Part shown: positions 8,622 through 16,762 of the stretch, piece after piece | Numbering within the stretch: position 1 is the stretch's first letter | How the letters are laid out: each line of letters begins with the position of its first letter | Source: Proteus sp. FME41 | GTDB taxonomy: Bacteria; Pseudomonadota; Gammaproteobacteria; Enterobacterales; Enterobacteriaceae | Length of the DNA stretch: 64,000 nucleotides | Reading direction: 5' to 3' | Assembly: GCF_014897315.1 (NCBI RefSeq) | Contig: NZ_JABUYL010000011.1 | Coordinates: 62,001-126,000, forward strand | Notes under the pieces: generated by a model | Told to the model about the DNA's origin: nothing | The model's input: the letters and a program-made list of their open reading frames with translations, nothing else | Database searches by the model: none | Translations under genes and position numbers: made by a program

Positions 8622-9473
8622 ATGTTTACCCCAAAACGATTATCAGCATTATTTATCTTTAGTGTAATGATGCTTTTTTCAGCATCATCAATGGCAGCGA
8701 TATTTTCTTATATAACAGAGTCTAAACTTGTTGGATCAAAAGGTGCTGACTACACCTTTATTATTCAGCGTTGGGATCCTGAACCTGCCACTACATTAAA
8801 CCCGTGTTATGGCTGGAAAAAGTGTTATATCACTGTTAATCACCGACATGAGGCTAATGGTTCAGGCGGTACTGCAACAAAAGTGATACTAAATGATGCA
8901 CAAAATTATCGAACAATGGAACAATTACGGCTAGCTGTTTTGGCTAAATTAGCCTTACCTTATGGGCCGACAAAAGCAGTGCACCGGGGTGTTGATCCTT
9001 CTCTTCTTCAGGAATGTGTTGGCTTATTCTATCAGCCAAAATCAGGTGGTATTGCAGATGATGGATTTTTATTACCGGGCTCATCTTGTGGTATTGCCCC
9101 ACCTCCTGTTGGTGCTTGCCAAATTATTGATGGGTCAGTGAACTTAGATTACGGCGAAATTAATGAAAATGAAATAGAGAATGCTCGCCGTTCAAAAACG
9201 ATTAATATTACCTGTAATAAAGATATGACGGTAAAAGTAATTGCAACTGGTATGGTGAGTGATCGCATACCTTTACGCCCAAATAATAGCTTATATGCAG
9301 ATTTATATTTAAAAGGTAATACAGGAGAATATCCTGGTGAAGATGGTGCAATCATTTATGTTCCTAAAAATAGAGCAACATCTGTGACAGTTACTTCAGA
9401 ATTACATGCTAATGGTCGTGTAGATGCCGGGTTCTTCTCAGGTTCTGGTGCCCTTATTTTAACATTACCATAG
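8622..9473 (+). CDS. mrpH: MrpH, MR/P tip adhesin
   Basis: A 283-residue two-domain adhesin. After the signal peptide (about 1-25) the receptor-binding domain contains Cys62/Cys68 and a histidine pair NHRHE (His74, His76) plus His121. These correspond to the three histidines that bind zinc in P. mirabilis MrpH and are needed for adhesion. A proline-rich joint (CGIAPPPVGAC) leads to a pilin domain with its Cys pair (CQIIDG, ITCNKD) ending FFSGSGALILTLP. All key residues are present, so the adhesin looks functional even though the usher is interrupted. Confidence 0.93.
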   Translation: MFTPKRLSALFIFSVMMLFSASSMAAIFSYITESKLVGSKGADYTFIIQRWDPEPATTLNPCYGWKKCYITVNHRHEANGSGGTATKVILNDAQNYRTMEQLRLAVLAKLALPYGPTKAVHRGVDPSLLQECVGLFYQPKSGGIADDGFLLPGSSCGIAPPPVGACQIIDGSVNLDYGEINENEIENARRSKTINITCNKDMTVKVIATGMVSDRIPLRPNNSLYADLYLKGNTGEYPGEDGAIIYVPKNRATSVTVTSELHANGRVDAGFFSGSGALILTLP

Positions 9474-9495
9474 TAGATATAGAGTAGGTTAAAAC

Positions 9496-9813
9496 ATGGT
9501 GGATTATAATTTTATAGACATCAATGTGAATGAGTTAGTTGGCAAAAGAATACAGAAAAAACGCAAAGAGCTTGGTTACACGGGGGCCCAAATTGCCGAA
9601 AAGCTTGGTATTAGCCAGCAACAGTTTTCACGTTATGAACGCGGGTTAAATAAAATCGATTTGAGTTACCTTGTGACTTTGGCCATCTATTTAAAAACCC
9701 CAATTTATTGGTTTTTTGAAGATTGTTTTGATGTTGAAGAAGATATTGAAGATAGGCATACGGGTAAGTGTATACACTTTATGGCGGAATCTACGCCAGA
9801 TATTATCTTCTAA
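9496..9813 (+). CDS. mrpJ: MrpJ transcriptional regulator of motility and fimbriae
   Basis: A 105-residue XRE-type HTH protein (HTH about residues 15-70: GKRIQKKRKELGYTG..., QQQFSRYERG). MrpJ is the last gene of the mrp operon and represses flagellar synthesis by acting at flhDC when MR/P fimbriae are expressed. It starts 22 bases after mrpH and is followed by a terminator. It is nearly identical to the paralogue at 77-397, consistent with duplication of the whole operon end. Confidence 0.94.
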   Translation: MVDYNFIDINVNELVGKRIQKKRKELGYTGAQIAEKLGISQQQFSRYERGLNKIDLSYLVTLAIYLKTPIYWFFEDCFDVEEDIEDRHTGKCIHFMAESTPDIIF

Positions 9814-9841
9814 TTAACGGCCATTTTTTATGGAATGTAGA

Positions 9842-9876
9842 AAAGAAGGCAAGCATTATCTAGCCTTCTTTTTTAT
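9842..9876 (+). terminator. Terminator of the mrp operon
   Basis: A 9-bp stem (AAAGAAGGC/GCCTTCTTT) with a 12-base loop runs into a T tract 28 bases after the mrpJ stop. Confidence 0.8.
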
Positions 9877-10403
9877 CTAATTATCATTAGAATGTTCCCT
9901 TTCAATTATTTATTTTCTTCTTACCTCTACTTTATTCAACGTATATTAATGTATTCAATATCTACTATAAACCTCCCTCTTTATGTTACAAATATTCTAA
10001 TTTTTTAACCTGTTATAGTTATTTATTTGCCTTTATTTCCCCTTCTATAGTAATTACTATCGTTACTATCAGGTTTATCGGAGTGTTTAATCACTTTTCA
10101 CGCTTGATTCAATAGATTTTCAATCTCAAAAGGTTAATAAATCATCACTAAAATGTTAATAAATGTTACCTTATGCACATTTTTTAATTTTAGATATTAT
10201 AAATTAATTTTAATGTAAGTGGTTTGTAATTCTTTTTTTTGTTTTTATCTTGTTGTTTTTTAATGATTAAATTATTTAATTTAATGACTTTATTCGGGTT
10301 ATTATCTTAAATAAGTAATTAATAATTAGTATTAACAGATAGTCATAATAAAAAGGGTTGTGTACTGTGCATTTTCTGTTTTTTTTTATAAAAAGGATAA
10401 ATC
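9877..10403. other. AT-rich intergenic region before the AbgT-type transporter
   Basis: About 530 bases with no coding region that I can support. The last part presumably holds the promoter of the transporter gene; AAAAGG precedes its ATG. Confidence 0.5.
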
Positions 10404-11978
10404 ATGCAAACAAAAAAACAGGGAGGCAGTCGCTTTCTACGTACTGTGGAATGGTTAGGAAATGCGCTACCCCATCCCGTTATTTTATTTATTATTTTAA
10501 TTGCCATTTTACTTGTCTCTTCAGCAGTTGGTGAATATTTTGGTGTAACAGTACAAGACCCCCGACCTGAAGGTGCGAAAGGGCGTGCAGATGATGGCTA
10601 TATCCATATTATTAGCTTGTTAGATGCAGAGGGTATTCGCCGTATATTGGCTAATGTCGTCACTAATTTTACTGGATTTGCGCCTTTAGGTACGGTGCTG
10701 GTGGCGTTATTGGGTGTTGGTATTGCTGAACGCGCAGGATTATTATCTGCAGTGATGCGTTTAGTGGTAATGAAAGCACCCCGTAAAATGACCACTTTAG
10801 CTATTGTTTTTGCGGGGATTATGTCGAACACCGCGGCTGAACTAGGTTATGTGGTGTTAATCCCGTTATCAGCGATTATCTTCCATTCGTTAGGGCGACA
10901 CCCTCTAGCGGGTCTTGCAGCTGCATTTGCAGGGGTTTCAGGAGGGTATTCTGCGAACTTACTCTTAGGCACAATAGATCCATTATTATCAGGTATTACA
11001 CAGCAAGCGGCACGTATTATTGATCCAACCTATATCGTTGGTGCTGAAGCAAACTGGTACTTTATGTTTGTCAGTACATTCCTTATTACTTTCTTAGGTT
11101 ACTTCATTACGGAAAAAATTGTTGAGCCTCAACTAGGGCCTTATAACGGTAACGAACTTGATGATGAAGAAAATGATTTAAGGAATGCGGCTGAAGTTAC
11201 GCCACTAGAAAAGAAAGCACTATGGGCTGCAACAGGGACATTTATTGTGATGGGCGTGATTTTGGCGCTAACGGTTGTTCCTGAAAATGGCATATTGAGA
11301 AACCAAGAAACAGGGCTTATTGGTAATTCACCTTTCTTAAAATCTATCGTTGTCTTTATTTTCTTGTTCTTTGCAATCCCGGGTATTGTTTATGGGTGGA
11401 TTGCTAAAACGATACGCACAGATAAAGACATTGTTGATGCCATGGCGAATTCGATGAGTACGCTCGGTCTTTATTTAGTAATTATTTTCTTTGCGGCTCA
11501 GTTTGTTGCGTTCTTTGGTTGGACAAACATCGGTCAGGTAATAGCTGTTAAAGGTGCTGCATTACTTAACAGTATTGATATGCCAAGTGGGCTGCTGTTC
11601 TTAGGCTTTATCTTAATCTGTGCTTTTATTAACTTAATGATTGGTTCAGCATCGGCACAATGGGCGGTAACTGCGCCTATCTTTGTACCAATGTTAATGC
11701 TTGCCGGTTATGCACCAGAGACAATTCAAGCGGCATATCGAATAGGCGATTCTGTCACTAATATTATTACACCAATGATGAGTTACTTTGGTTTGATATT
11801 AGCAGTCGCAACAAAATATAAGAAAGACACAGGTATTGGCACCATGATCTCTATGATGTTGCCGTATTCCGTGATTTTCTTAATTGGTTGGTCACTCTTA
11901 TTTTACTTGTGGGTGTTTGTATTCCATTTACCAGTCGGTCCTGGTTCACCAATCTATTACACACCAACCGCAGGTTAA
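10404..11978 (+). CDS. AbgT-family transporter
   Basis: A 524-residue inner-membrane protein with about a dozen hydrophobic segments. It matches the AbgT family (p-aminobenzoyl-glutamate uptake in E. coli; sulfonamide/antimetabolite efflux in some relatives). Recognisable stretches are NALPHPVILF near the N-terminus, GVGIAERAGL, the re-entrant region SNTAAELGYVVLIPL, GVSGGYSANLL, and GSASAQWAVTAPIFVPM with RIGDSVTNIITPMM. It is monocistronic between two terminators, with none of the E. coli abgAB hydrolase genes beside it, so the substrate is open. Confidence 0.9.
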   Translation: MQTKKQGGSRFLRTVEWLGNALPHPVILFIILIAILLVSSAVGEYFGVTVQDPRPEGAKGRADDGYIHIISLLDAEGIRRILANVVTNFTGFAPLGTVLVALLGVGIAERAGLLSAVMRLVVMKAPRKMTTLAIVFAGIMSNTAAELGYVVLIPLSAIIFHSLGRHPLAGLAAAFAGVSGGYSANLLLGTIDPLLSGITQQAARIIDPTYIVGAEANWYFMFVSTFLITFLGYFITEKIVEPQLGPYNGNELDDEENDLRNAAEVTPLEKKALWAATGTFIVMGVILALTVVPENGILRNQETGLIGNSPFLKSIVVFIFLFFAIPGIVYGWIAKTIRTDKDIVDAMANSMSTLGLYLVIIFFAAQFVAFFGWTNIGQVIAVKGAALLNSIDMPSGLLFLGFILICAFINLMIGSASAQWAVTAPIFVPMLMLAGYAPETIQAAYRIGDSVTNIITPMMSYFGLILAVATKYKKDTGIGTMISMMLPYSVIFLIGWSLLFYLWVFVFHLPVGPGSPIYYTPTAG

Positions 11979-11995
11979 TTTCATTCTATAACAGA

Positions 11996-12024
11996 AGCTT
12001 ATACAGGGATGTATAGGCTTTTTC
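11996..12024 (+). terminator. Terminator after the AbgT-family gene
   Basis: A 10-bp stem (AGCTTATACA with TGTATAGGCT, one G-T pair) with a GGGA loop is followed by TTTTTCC. It also lies just beyond the end of the convergent DUF1992 gene. Confidence 0.8.
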
Positions 12025-12037
12025 CTTTTTATTCTTA

Positions 12038-12424
12038 TTATTTATCCATTTCTTTTTTATGATTTGCCAATTTATCAGTTAATTGGCTGGCATAGTCTGC
12101 ATGTAAAAATTGAGTATCTAAACCTGCTTGTTGTAATTTTAATTCAAGCAATGATAACCGCTTTTGTAGTGATTCATGTTCTTCTCCTGTTTCACTCAGC
12201 GTACTTAGAATTTCGGCTAGAGATAATGCTTCTTTTCTATCTTGTATTTCAGGAGGTAAGAAACCTGCATTTTTTAATAAATGATAGCTTGCTCTAAGCG
12301 ACTCAGGTACATGACTATTATCATCAAGGATTAGCGGTTTACCTTCACCTTTAAGTGATGATAGTTCACCTTTTTGTAGTGCTTGTTCAATGTGGCGTTC
12401 AGCCCATTCATCAATAATTGACAT
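12038..12424 (-). CDS. DUF1992 protein (YhdN-like, DnaJ-homologue subfamily C28 domain)
   Basis: A 128-residue protein whose first 70 residues match DUF1992: MSIIDEWAERHIEQALQKGE, LKGEGKPL, and LRASYHLLKNAGFLPPEIQ. The rest is a predicted coiled-coil-like helix (LSLLELKLQQAG). E. coli YhdN is a similar small cytosolic protein of unknown role. The start follows a GAGG. It is convergent with the transporter gene and divergent from the CMD-like gene. Confidence 0.82.
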   Translation of the reverse strand: MSIIDEWAERHIEQALQKGELSSLKGEGKPLILDDNSHVPESLRASYHLLKNAGFLPPEIQDRKEALSLAEILSTLSETGEEHESLQKRLSLLELKLQQAGLDTQFLHADYASQLTDKLANHKKEMDK

Positions 12425-12559
12425 TGTAAACCTCGTTATTTTGAGATTATTTTAAGCGGAAAAGATCACGCATACTCAATTTATCTTGATCAAATTATAT
12501 GATTTGATATTATGTTTTTATATTATATAAAAATATATATTAAAAGTAAGGGATATCTA

Positions 12560-12898
12560 ATGAGTAAGTACAAAGAAATAGTAACAGACATTGCAAATAA
12601 TATGGGCGCACTGTCTCAAAATATTCCAGAAGTGATGAAAGCGTTTATGAGTACGACTAAAGCAGGAGGAAAAGAGGGTGCTTTAGATGCAAAAACAAAA
12701 GAGTTGATTGCCATTGCCATTGCTGTAGCAAATCGCTGTGATGGCTGTATAGGGTTTCATACAAAGACGCTGGTAGAATTAGGAACAACAGAACAAGAAC
12801 TCGCGGAAGCATTAGGCGTTGCTATTTATATGGGCGGTGGCCCTTCAGTTATGTATGCTGCCAACACTATGGGTGCTTTTAAAGAATTTAGTAAATAA
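12560..12898 (+). CDS. Carboxymuconolactone decarboxylase (AhpD-like) family protein
   Basis: A 112-residue CMD-family protein. The AhpD-like core has Cys-Asp-Gly-Cys-Ile-Gly-Phe-His (CxxC plus His), the redox/proton-relay motif of alkylhydroperoxidase-like members. Flanking helices fit (LDAKTKELIAIAIAVA, EALGVAIYMGGGPSVMYA). It probably has weak peroxidase or disulfide-exchange activity; the real substrate is unknown. ATG 12560 with an upstream GGGAT is chosen over an in-frame earlier start at 12512, whose extra residues are Ile/Tyr/Lys-rich noise. Confidence 0.85.
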   Translation: MSKYKEIVTDIANNMGALSQNIPEVMKAFMSTTKAGGKEGALDAKTKELIAIAIAVANRCDGCIGFHTKTLVELGTTEQELAEALGVAIYMGGGPSVMYAANTMGAFKEFSK

Positions 12899-12939
12899 GG
12901 TTTTTATCATTATATAACTAAAATAGAATAGTCATAAGG

Positions 12940-12966
12940 CCAGAATAAGTTCATTCTGGTTTTTTT
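12940..12966 (+). terminator. Terminator after the CMD-family gene
   Basis: A 7-bp stem (CCAGAAT/ATTCTGG) with a 6-base loop is followed by seven T. The rest of the 12967-13263 gap is very AT-rich with no gene that I can support. Confidence 0.82.
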
Positions 12967-13263
12967 ATTTCTTATAGTTTGTTTATTTTTTGTTTAAGTT
13001 AAAATCGGTAAAATAAAAAATATCTATTATTAAAAATAAATTAATAATAAATTAAAATATTATTATTTAAAGCAATCAACTCTATCAATTCATATGTGTA
13101 TGATTTAATAAAAATTAAATATTTTATGAGGCTAATTTTTCTTAATATGGTGTGTGCTAGTTAATTATAAATTAATAAATAATAATTGAATTTTTTATAA
13201 GATAACTATTCTAAGTTAATAGATTATTTAATATAAAATTTCAATAATATTTATGAGGAATGT

Positions 13264-14910
13264 ATGCGCATTGATGTTGTAGAAAGATATAAATGGTTTT
13301 TACTCTTCCTCTTTGTGATTCTGACTTATTTTATTCCTCTGGAAAGTAGATTGCTATGGCAACCAGATGAAATTCGGTATGCTGAGATTAGTCGAGAAAT
13401 GCTAGCATCAGGCAATTGGTCTGTACCTTATTTACTCGATATTCGCTACTTTGAAAAACCTGTTTTAGGGTATTGGCTAAACAATATTGCACAGTGGTTA
13501 TTGGGAGAAAGTCATTTCTCTGTCCGTATTATTGTAGTGACTTCAACATTATTAACGGGATTATTTGTTTATCGGGCGGCGATGATCGTTTGGCATAATC
13601 ATGCCCTCGCTTTTAATGCGCTAGTGGTATTTTTATCTTCATTTCTTGTATTAGCGATTGGTACTTATAATATTCTTGATCCGATCGTGACGATGTTTGT
13701 GACGATAGCAATGTATTATTTTTTAAGTGGATTATCTACAACGAATAGAAAATCAAAAATTTGTGCTTATGCTTTAGTGGGTATTTTCTGTGGACTAGGA
13801 CTTTTAACTAAAGGCTTTATTGCGGTTGTATTACCTGCACTTGTTTTTGTTGTCACCGCAATTAGTTTATCTCGATTAAAAGAAGTGCTTTATTATGCAC
13901 CCATAGCGCTTGTCACTATGCTAATTATTGCAGTACCTTGGGTTATTTCAGTTACACTTCAAGCGCCTGATTATTGGAATTATTTTTTCTGGATTGAACA
14001 TGTTCAGCGTTTTGTTGCAAAAGAGTCAGCAAGATCACAACCTATGTGGTTTTATTTACCTATTGTTGTTTTGGGGATTTTACCGTGGTTAGGATTTTTA
14101 TTCGGAGCGCTTAAATCAGCCTTTTTCTTGAAAAAAGGCACTCTCTATTTTTCATTCTGGTTATTTCTCTTTTTTGCTTTCTTTTCTGCTTCTAATGGCA
14201 AGTTATTAACTTATATGTTGCCTTGTTTTGTGCCTTTATCAATATTGATAGCACACTATATGGAGGCGTTAAAAAATAAACAAAATGGAAAAATCCATAA
14301 TTTTAATGCAATGATAAATATTGTCTTCGGGATCGTGGGTATCTCTATTATTGTTTATTCGTTTTACTCTTCACGATTTACGTTATATGAAGCAGATGAA
14401 CAATATAAAGCACTACTGGCTATTACGGGCTTTATGTTTTGGAGTGTAATGGGCATTTACTCATTATTTAAATCGACGCATATGTTAACATTATTTTGCT
14501 CCGTAGGTTTAAGTCTAGTCATTGGTTATGCTATCCCTAATAAGGTTGAAAGTAAAAGTACGCCTGAAAATATAATTAATTACTATTATAAAGAGTTGGC
14601 AGATAAACCCTATATTCTGACAGATGAAGTCGGTATTGGTACATCATTGGCATGGGGATTAAAACGTACTGATATCCGTTTAACGGAGACAAAAGGGGAA
14701 CTCGCTTATGGTTTAGCTTATTCTGATGTACAAAATAAATACTATAGCCTTAAGCAGCTTGTGAGTTTTATTGAAGAGAACAATTATCAAGGGATTGCGA
14801 TTGTTTTAGTACGGCCTGAGCGAAAAGAAATGTTATCAGTAATAAACCAGCTAAAAGTAAAACCTATTATAGAAAAACAGGGCGATTTAACTTTTGTGTT
14901 CTTTAATTAG
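13264..14910 (+). CDS. arnT: ArnT-type lipid A 4-amino-4-deoxy-L-arabinose transferase
   Basis: A 548-residue GT83/PMT-like membrane glycosyltransferase, colinear with E. coli ArnT (550 aa). Near the N-terminus is the periplasmic-loop signature LLWQPDEIRYAEISREMLASG, with the catalytic Asp-Glu pair, followed by RYFEKPVLGYWLN. About a dozen membrane helices follow, then a C-terminal soluble domain (YILTDEVGIGTSLAWGLKR). ArnT moves L-Ara4N from undecaprenyl phosphate to lipid A on the periplasmic face, giving polymyxin resistance, which is intrinsic in Proteus. It stands alone here without arnBCADEF, so the donor must be made elsewhere or this is a second copy. Confidence 0.88.
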   Translation: MRIDVVERYKWFLLFLFVILTYFIPLESRLLWQPDEIRYAEISREMLASGNWSVPYLLDIRYFEKPVLGYWLNNIAQWLLGESHFSVRIIVVTSTLLTGLFVYRAAMIVWHNHALAFNALVVFLSSFLVLAIGTYNILDPIVTMFVTIAMYYFLSGLSTTNRKSKICAYALVGIFCGLGLLTKGFIAVVLPALVFVVTAISLSRLKEVLYYAPIALVTMLIIAVPWVISVTLQAPDYWNYFFWIEHVQRFVAKESARSQPMWFYLPIVVLGILPWLGFLFGALKSAFFLKKGTLYFSFWLFLFFAFFSASNGKLLTYMLPCFVPLSILIAHYMEALKNKQNGKIHNFNAMINIVFGIVGISIIVYSFYSSRFTLYEADEQYKALLAITGFMFWSVMGIYSLFKSTHMLTLFCSVGLSLVIGYAIPNKVESKSTPENIINYYYKELADKPYILTDEVGIGTSLAWGLKRTDIRLTETKGELAYGLAYSDVQNKYYSLKQLVSFIEENNYQGIAIVLVRPERKEMLSVINQLKVKPIIEKQGDLTFVFFN

Positions 14911-15110
14911 CTGATTTAACACACTATTTCTGCATTATAAATTAGAGCATATTCAATGTGCTTTACTTATTATGTAAATTTGATTTTTTGTGTTGTTTTT
15001 ATGTGATCTCAGTTAAAAAATAGATTTTGCTGATAAATATATTTTGCTCTTTTTCGTTTTAATGATAGGTTTAAAATGTGTCCATTAAATCGGAGTTAGC
15101 TAAGCATTAT

Positions 15111-15185
15111 ATGACAAGTCACTTTACTTTATCAGAACCCCCGCCCAAACAAAATGTACTTATGAATGGGGGTAATTTATGCTGA
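15111..15185 (+). CDS. 24-residue leader-like ORF overlapping the next mini-gene
   Basis: The reading begins MTSHFTLSEPPPKQN and ends NGGNLC, with three consecutive proline codons (CCC CCG CCC) at positions 10-12, a known ribosome-slowing feature. Its stop TGA overlaps the start of the next ORF (ATGCTGA, 7-base overlap). Its Shine-Dalgarno is weak (GGAG is 15 bases upstream). I do not recognise it. The arrangement suggests a translated leader that controls the following small membrane protein. Confidence 0.35.
   Translation: MTSHFTLSEPPPKQNVLMNGGNLC
15137..15173 (+). promoter_or_regulatory. Hairpin that would hide the ribosome binding site of the mini-gene
   Basis: ACCCCC (15137-15142) can pair perfectly with GGGGGT (15168-15173), which is the only Shine-Dalgarno for the ATG at 15179 (six-base spacing). 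The left arm coincides with the Pro-Pro-Pro codons of the leader ORF, so ribosomes translating the leader would open the stem. Confidence 0.4.
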
Positions 15186-15271
15186 TTTTCCTAGCTGAGT
15201 GTTTTATCGGTCTAGCATCAATTGCTCTTACTCACCGTGTATTAACGTTGTACGGTACTAAAAAGAAGTGA
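15179..15271 (+). CDS. 30-residue small membrane protein, unrecognised
   Basis: The reading is one hydrophobic segment (LIFLAECFIGLASIAL) followed by a basic tail ending GTKKK. This is the layout of single-span small membrane proteins and of type I toxins. It has a GGGGG Shine-Dalgarno six bases before ATG, is translationally linked to the overlapping leader ORF, and is followed by a hairpin at 15318. I do not recognise the family. Confidence 0.4.
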   Translation: MLIFLAECFIGLASIALTHRVLTLYGTKKK

Positions 15272-15317
15272 TGATACCTGCTAGCTAAAATAAGTAATTG
15301 ATTATTACTTATAATTT

Positions 15318-15352
15318 AAAGTCCTATATCCATACATGATGTAGGACTTTTA
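15318..15352. terminator. Hairpin between the mini-ORFs and zapD
   Basis: A 9-bp perfect stem (AAAGTCCTA/TAGGACTTT) with a 15-base loop lies between converging units. T tracts are short on both sides, so efficiency is uncertain. Confidence 0.55.
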
Positions 15353-15409
15353 TTATCTTAATACCTTTTATAATAAATTATCACTTAGTAGAAACATAAC
15401 TTATTAATA

Positions 15410-16762
15410 TTATTGAAAATAACCTTCAATTAATTTTATCTTTTCAATATCCAGTGTATTGGTATATTGATGTAATAATGCCCAAGCTTGAATATAGTCA
15501 TATTTAGCCTTTATTAAATCTTGTTGAGCACGATACAATAATTCTTCTGCATTAAGAACATCCACCATTGTTCTTTGTCCACCAATATAGCTTTTCTGTG
15601 TCGCATCTAATTGAAGTTTTGCAGAGGAAACCGATTGTTCATATGCATTTAATTTAATATTACTAGTCGTACAAATTTGATATTGATGACGCAATTCTTG
15701 CGTAATTTGTTGAATTATGGCATCTCTTTCAAAAGCACTCATTTGATACAGTGCAGTAGATTGACGCATTGAAGCCGTTGTTTTTCCCCCATTAAATAAA
15801 GGCAAGCTAACATAAAAACCAATATTGGCTGATTGATATTTCTGATTTACCGTATTATTGCTATCAGAATCACTATTTGAATAAGAAGCATAAAGTTGTA
15901 CTGTCGGAAAATACTCCCCCCTATTTTTTTCTATTTCTTGTTTTGCTATCGCCATTTCATAACGAGCGGTTTGAATATTAAGATTATTTTGCATTGCTTC
16001 TTTTTCCCATGACTCGTAATTATTAGAAGCAAGAGGTTGTAATATAAATTTATGACTATTCAATTTTGCAATCTGTTCAGTATAAGGAAGTGATGTACCA
16101 ATCATAGAACCTAATTTATTTTTAGCACTTTCTAATTCAAGTTGAATATCAGTATATTGAGATTGAGTTAAATATAATCTTGTTTGAATTTCTGAAATAT
16201 CAGTTTTTGTTCCTTCACCTAATTCAAATAAACGTTGGCTAGAAATTAGTTGTTTCTTATAAATATCCTGCTGAGAAAGATTTAATAATAACTTATCTTG
16301 AGCATAAGCCAATTCAATATAGTTATCTACTAATCTAATTACTAGCTCTGAGAATTTCACTTGATAACGGCTATCTGATAATAATGTTTGTATTACTGAT
16401 GATTTATAATCACTAAATGCAGTGTAATCAAATAAAGGTTGACTAATAATCGCACTAACAGAATGACTTTGATAATTTTGATATTCTGTTCTTCGTATTT
16501 CTCCTTGATTCGTGTTAATTGGAAAAACTTTTCGTTGCCAATTCCGTGGGTTATTTTGGTAATTTATATGTACGCTAGGAAGTAATTGTGATAATCCAAT
16601 ATTTTCATACTCTTTCCCCGCAACCTGTTCTTTAAGCGCAGCATTAAAAGTAGGATCATTTTTTACTGCTAAAAAATAGAGATCAGACAAACTGATGGCA
16701 AAAGTGTGAAAACTTAGCATCCATATAAATATAATGGCAGAGAGTTTTTTTATTCGCATCAT
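15410..16762 (-). CDS. zapD: ZapD, TolC-family outer-membrane channel of the protease exporter
   Basis: A 450-residue TolC-like protein. It has a signal peptide (about 1-22), the repeated coiled-coil/beta halves (LSDLYFLAVKNDPTFNAA; LPSVHINYQN; second repeat PTVQLYASYSNSD), and a helix end with YIGGQRTMVDVLNAEELLYRAQQDL, a hallmark of PrtF/TolC proteins of type I secretion. It forms the outer-membrane exit duct for ZapA. Its start overlaps the zapC stop (TAATG), indicating translational coupling. It is the last gene of the minus-strand zapABCD unit. Confidence 0.93.
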   Translation of the reverse strand: MMRIKKLSAIIFIWMLSFHTFAISLSDLYFLAVKNDPTFNAALKEQVAGKEYENIGLSQLLPSVHINYQNNPRNWQRKVFPINTNQGEIRRTEYQNYQSHSVSAIISQPLFDYTAFSDYKSSVIQTLLSDSRYQVKFSELVIRLVDNYIELAYAQDKLLLNLSQQDIYKKQLISSQRLFELGEGTKTDISEIQTRLYLTQSQYTDIQLELESAKNKLGSMIGTSLPYTEQIAKLNSHKFILQPLASNNYESWEKEAMQNNLNIQTARYEMAIAKQEIEKNRGEYFPTVQLYASYSNSDSDSNNTVNQKYQSANIGFYVSLPLFNGGKTTASMRQSTALYQMSAFERDAIIQQITQELRHQYQICTTSNIKLNAYEQSVSSAKLQLDATQKSYIGGQRTMVDVLNAEELLYRAQQDLIKAKYDYIQAWALLHQYTNTLDIEKIKLIEGYFQ

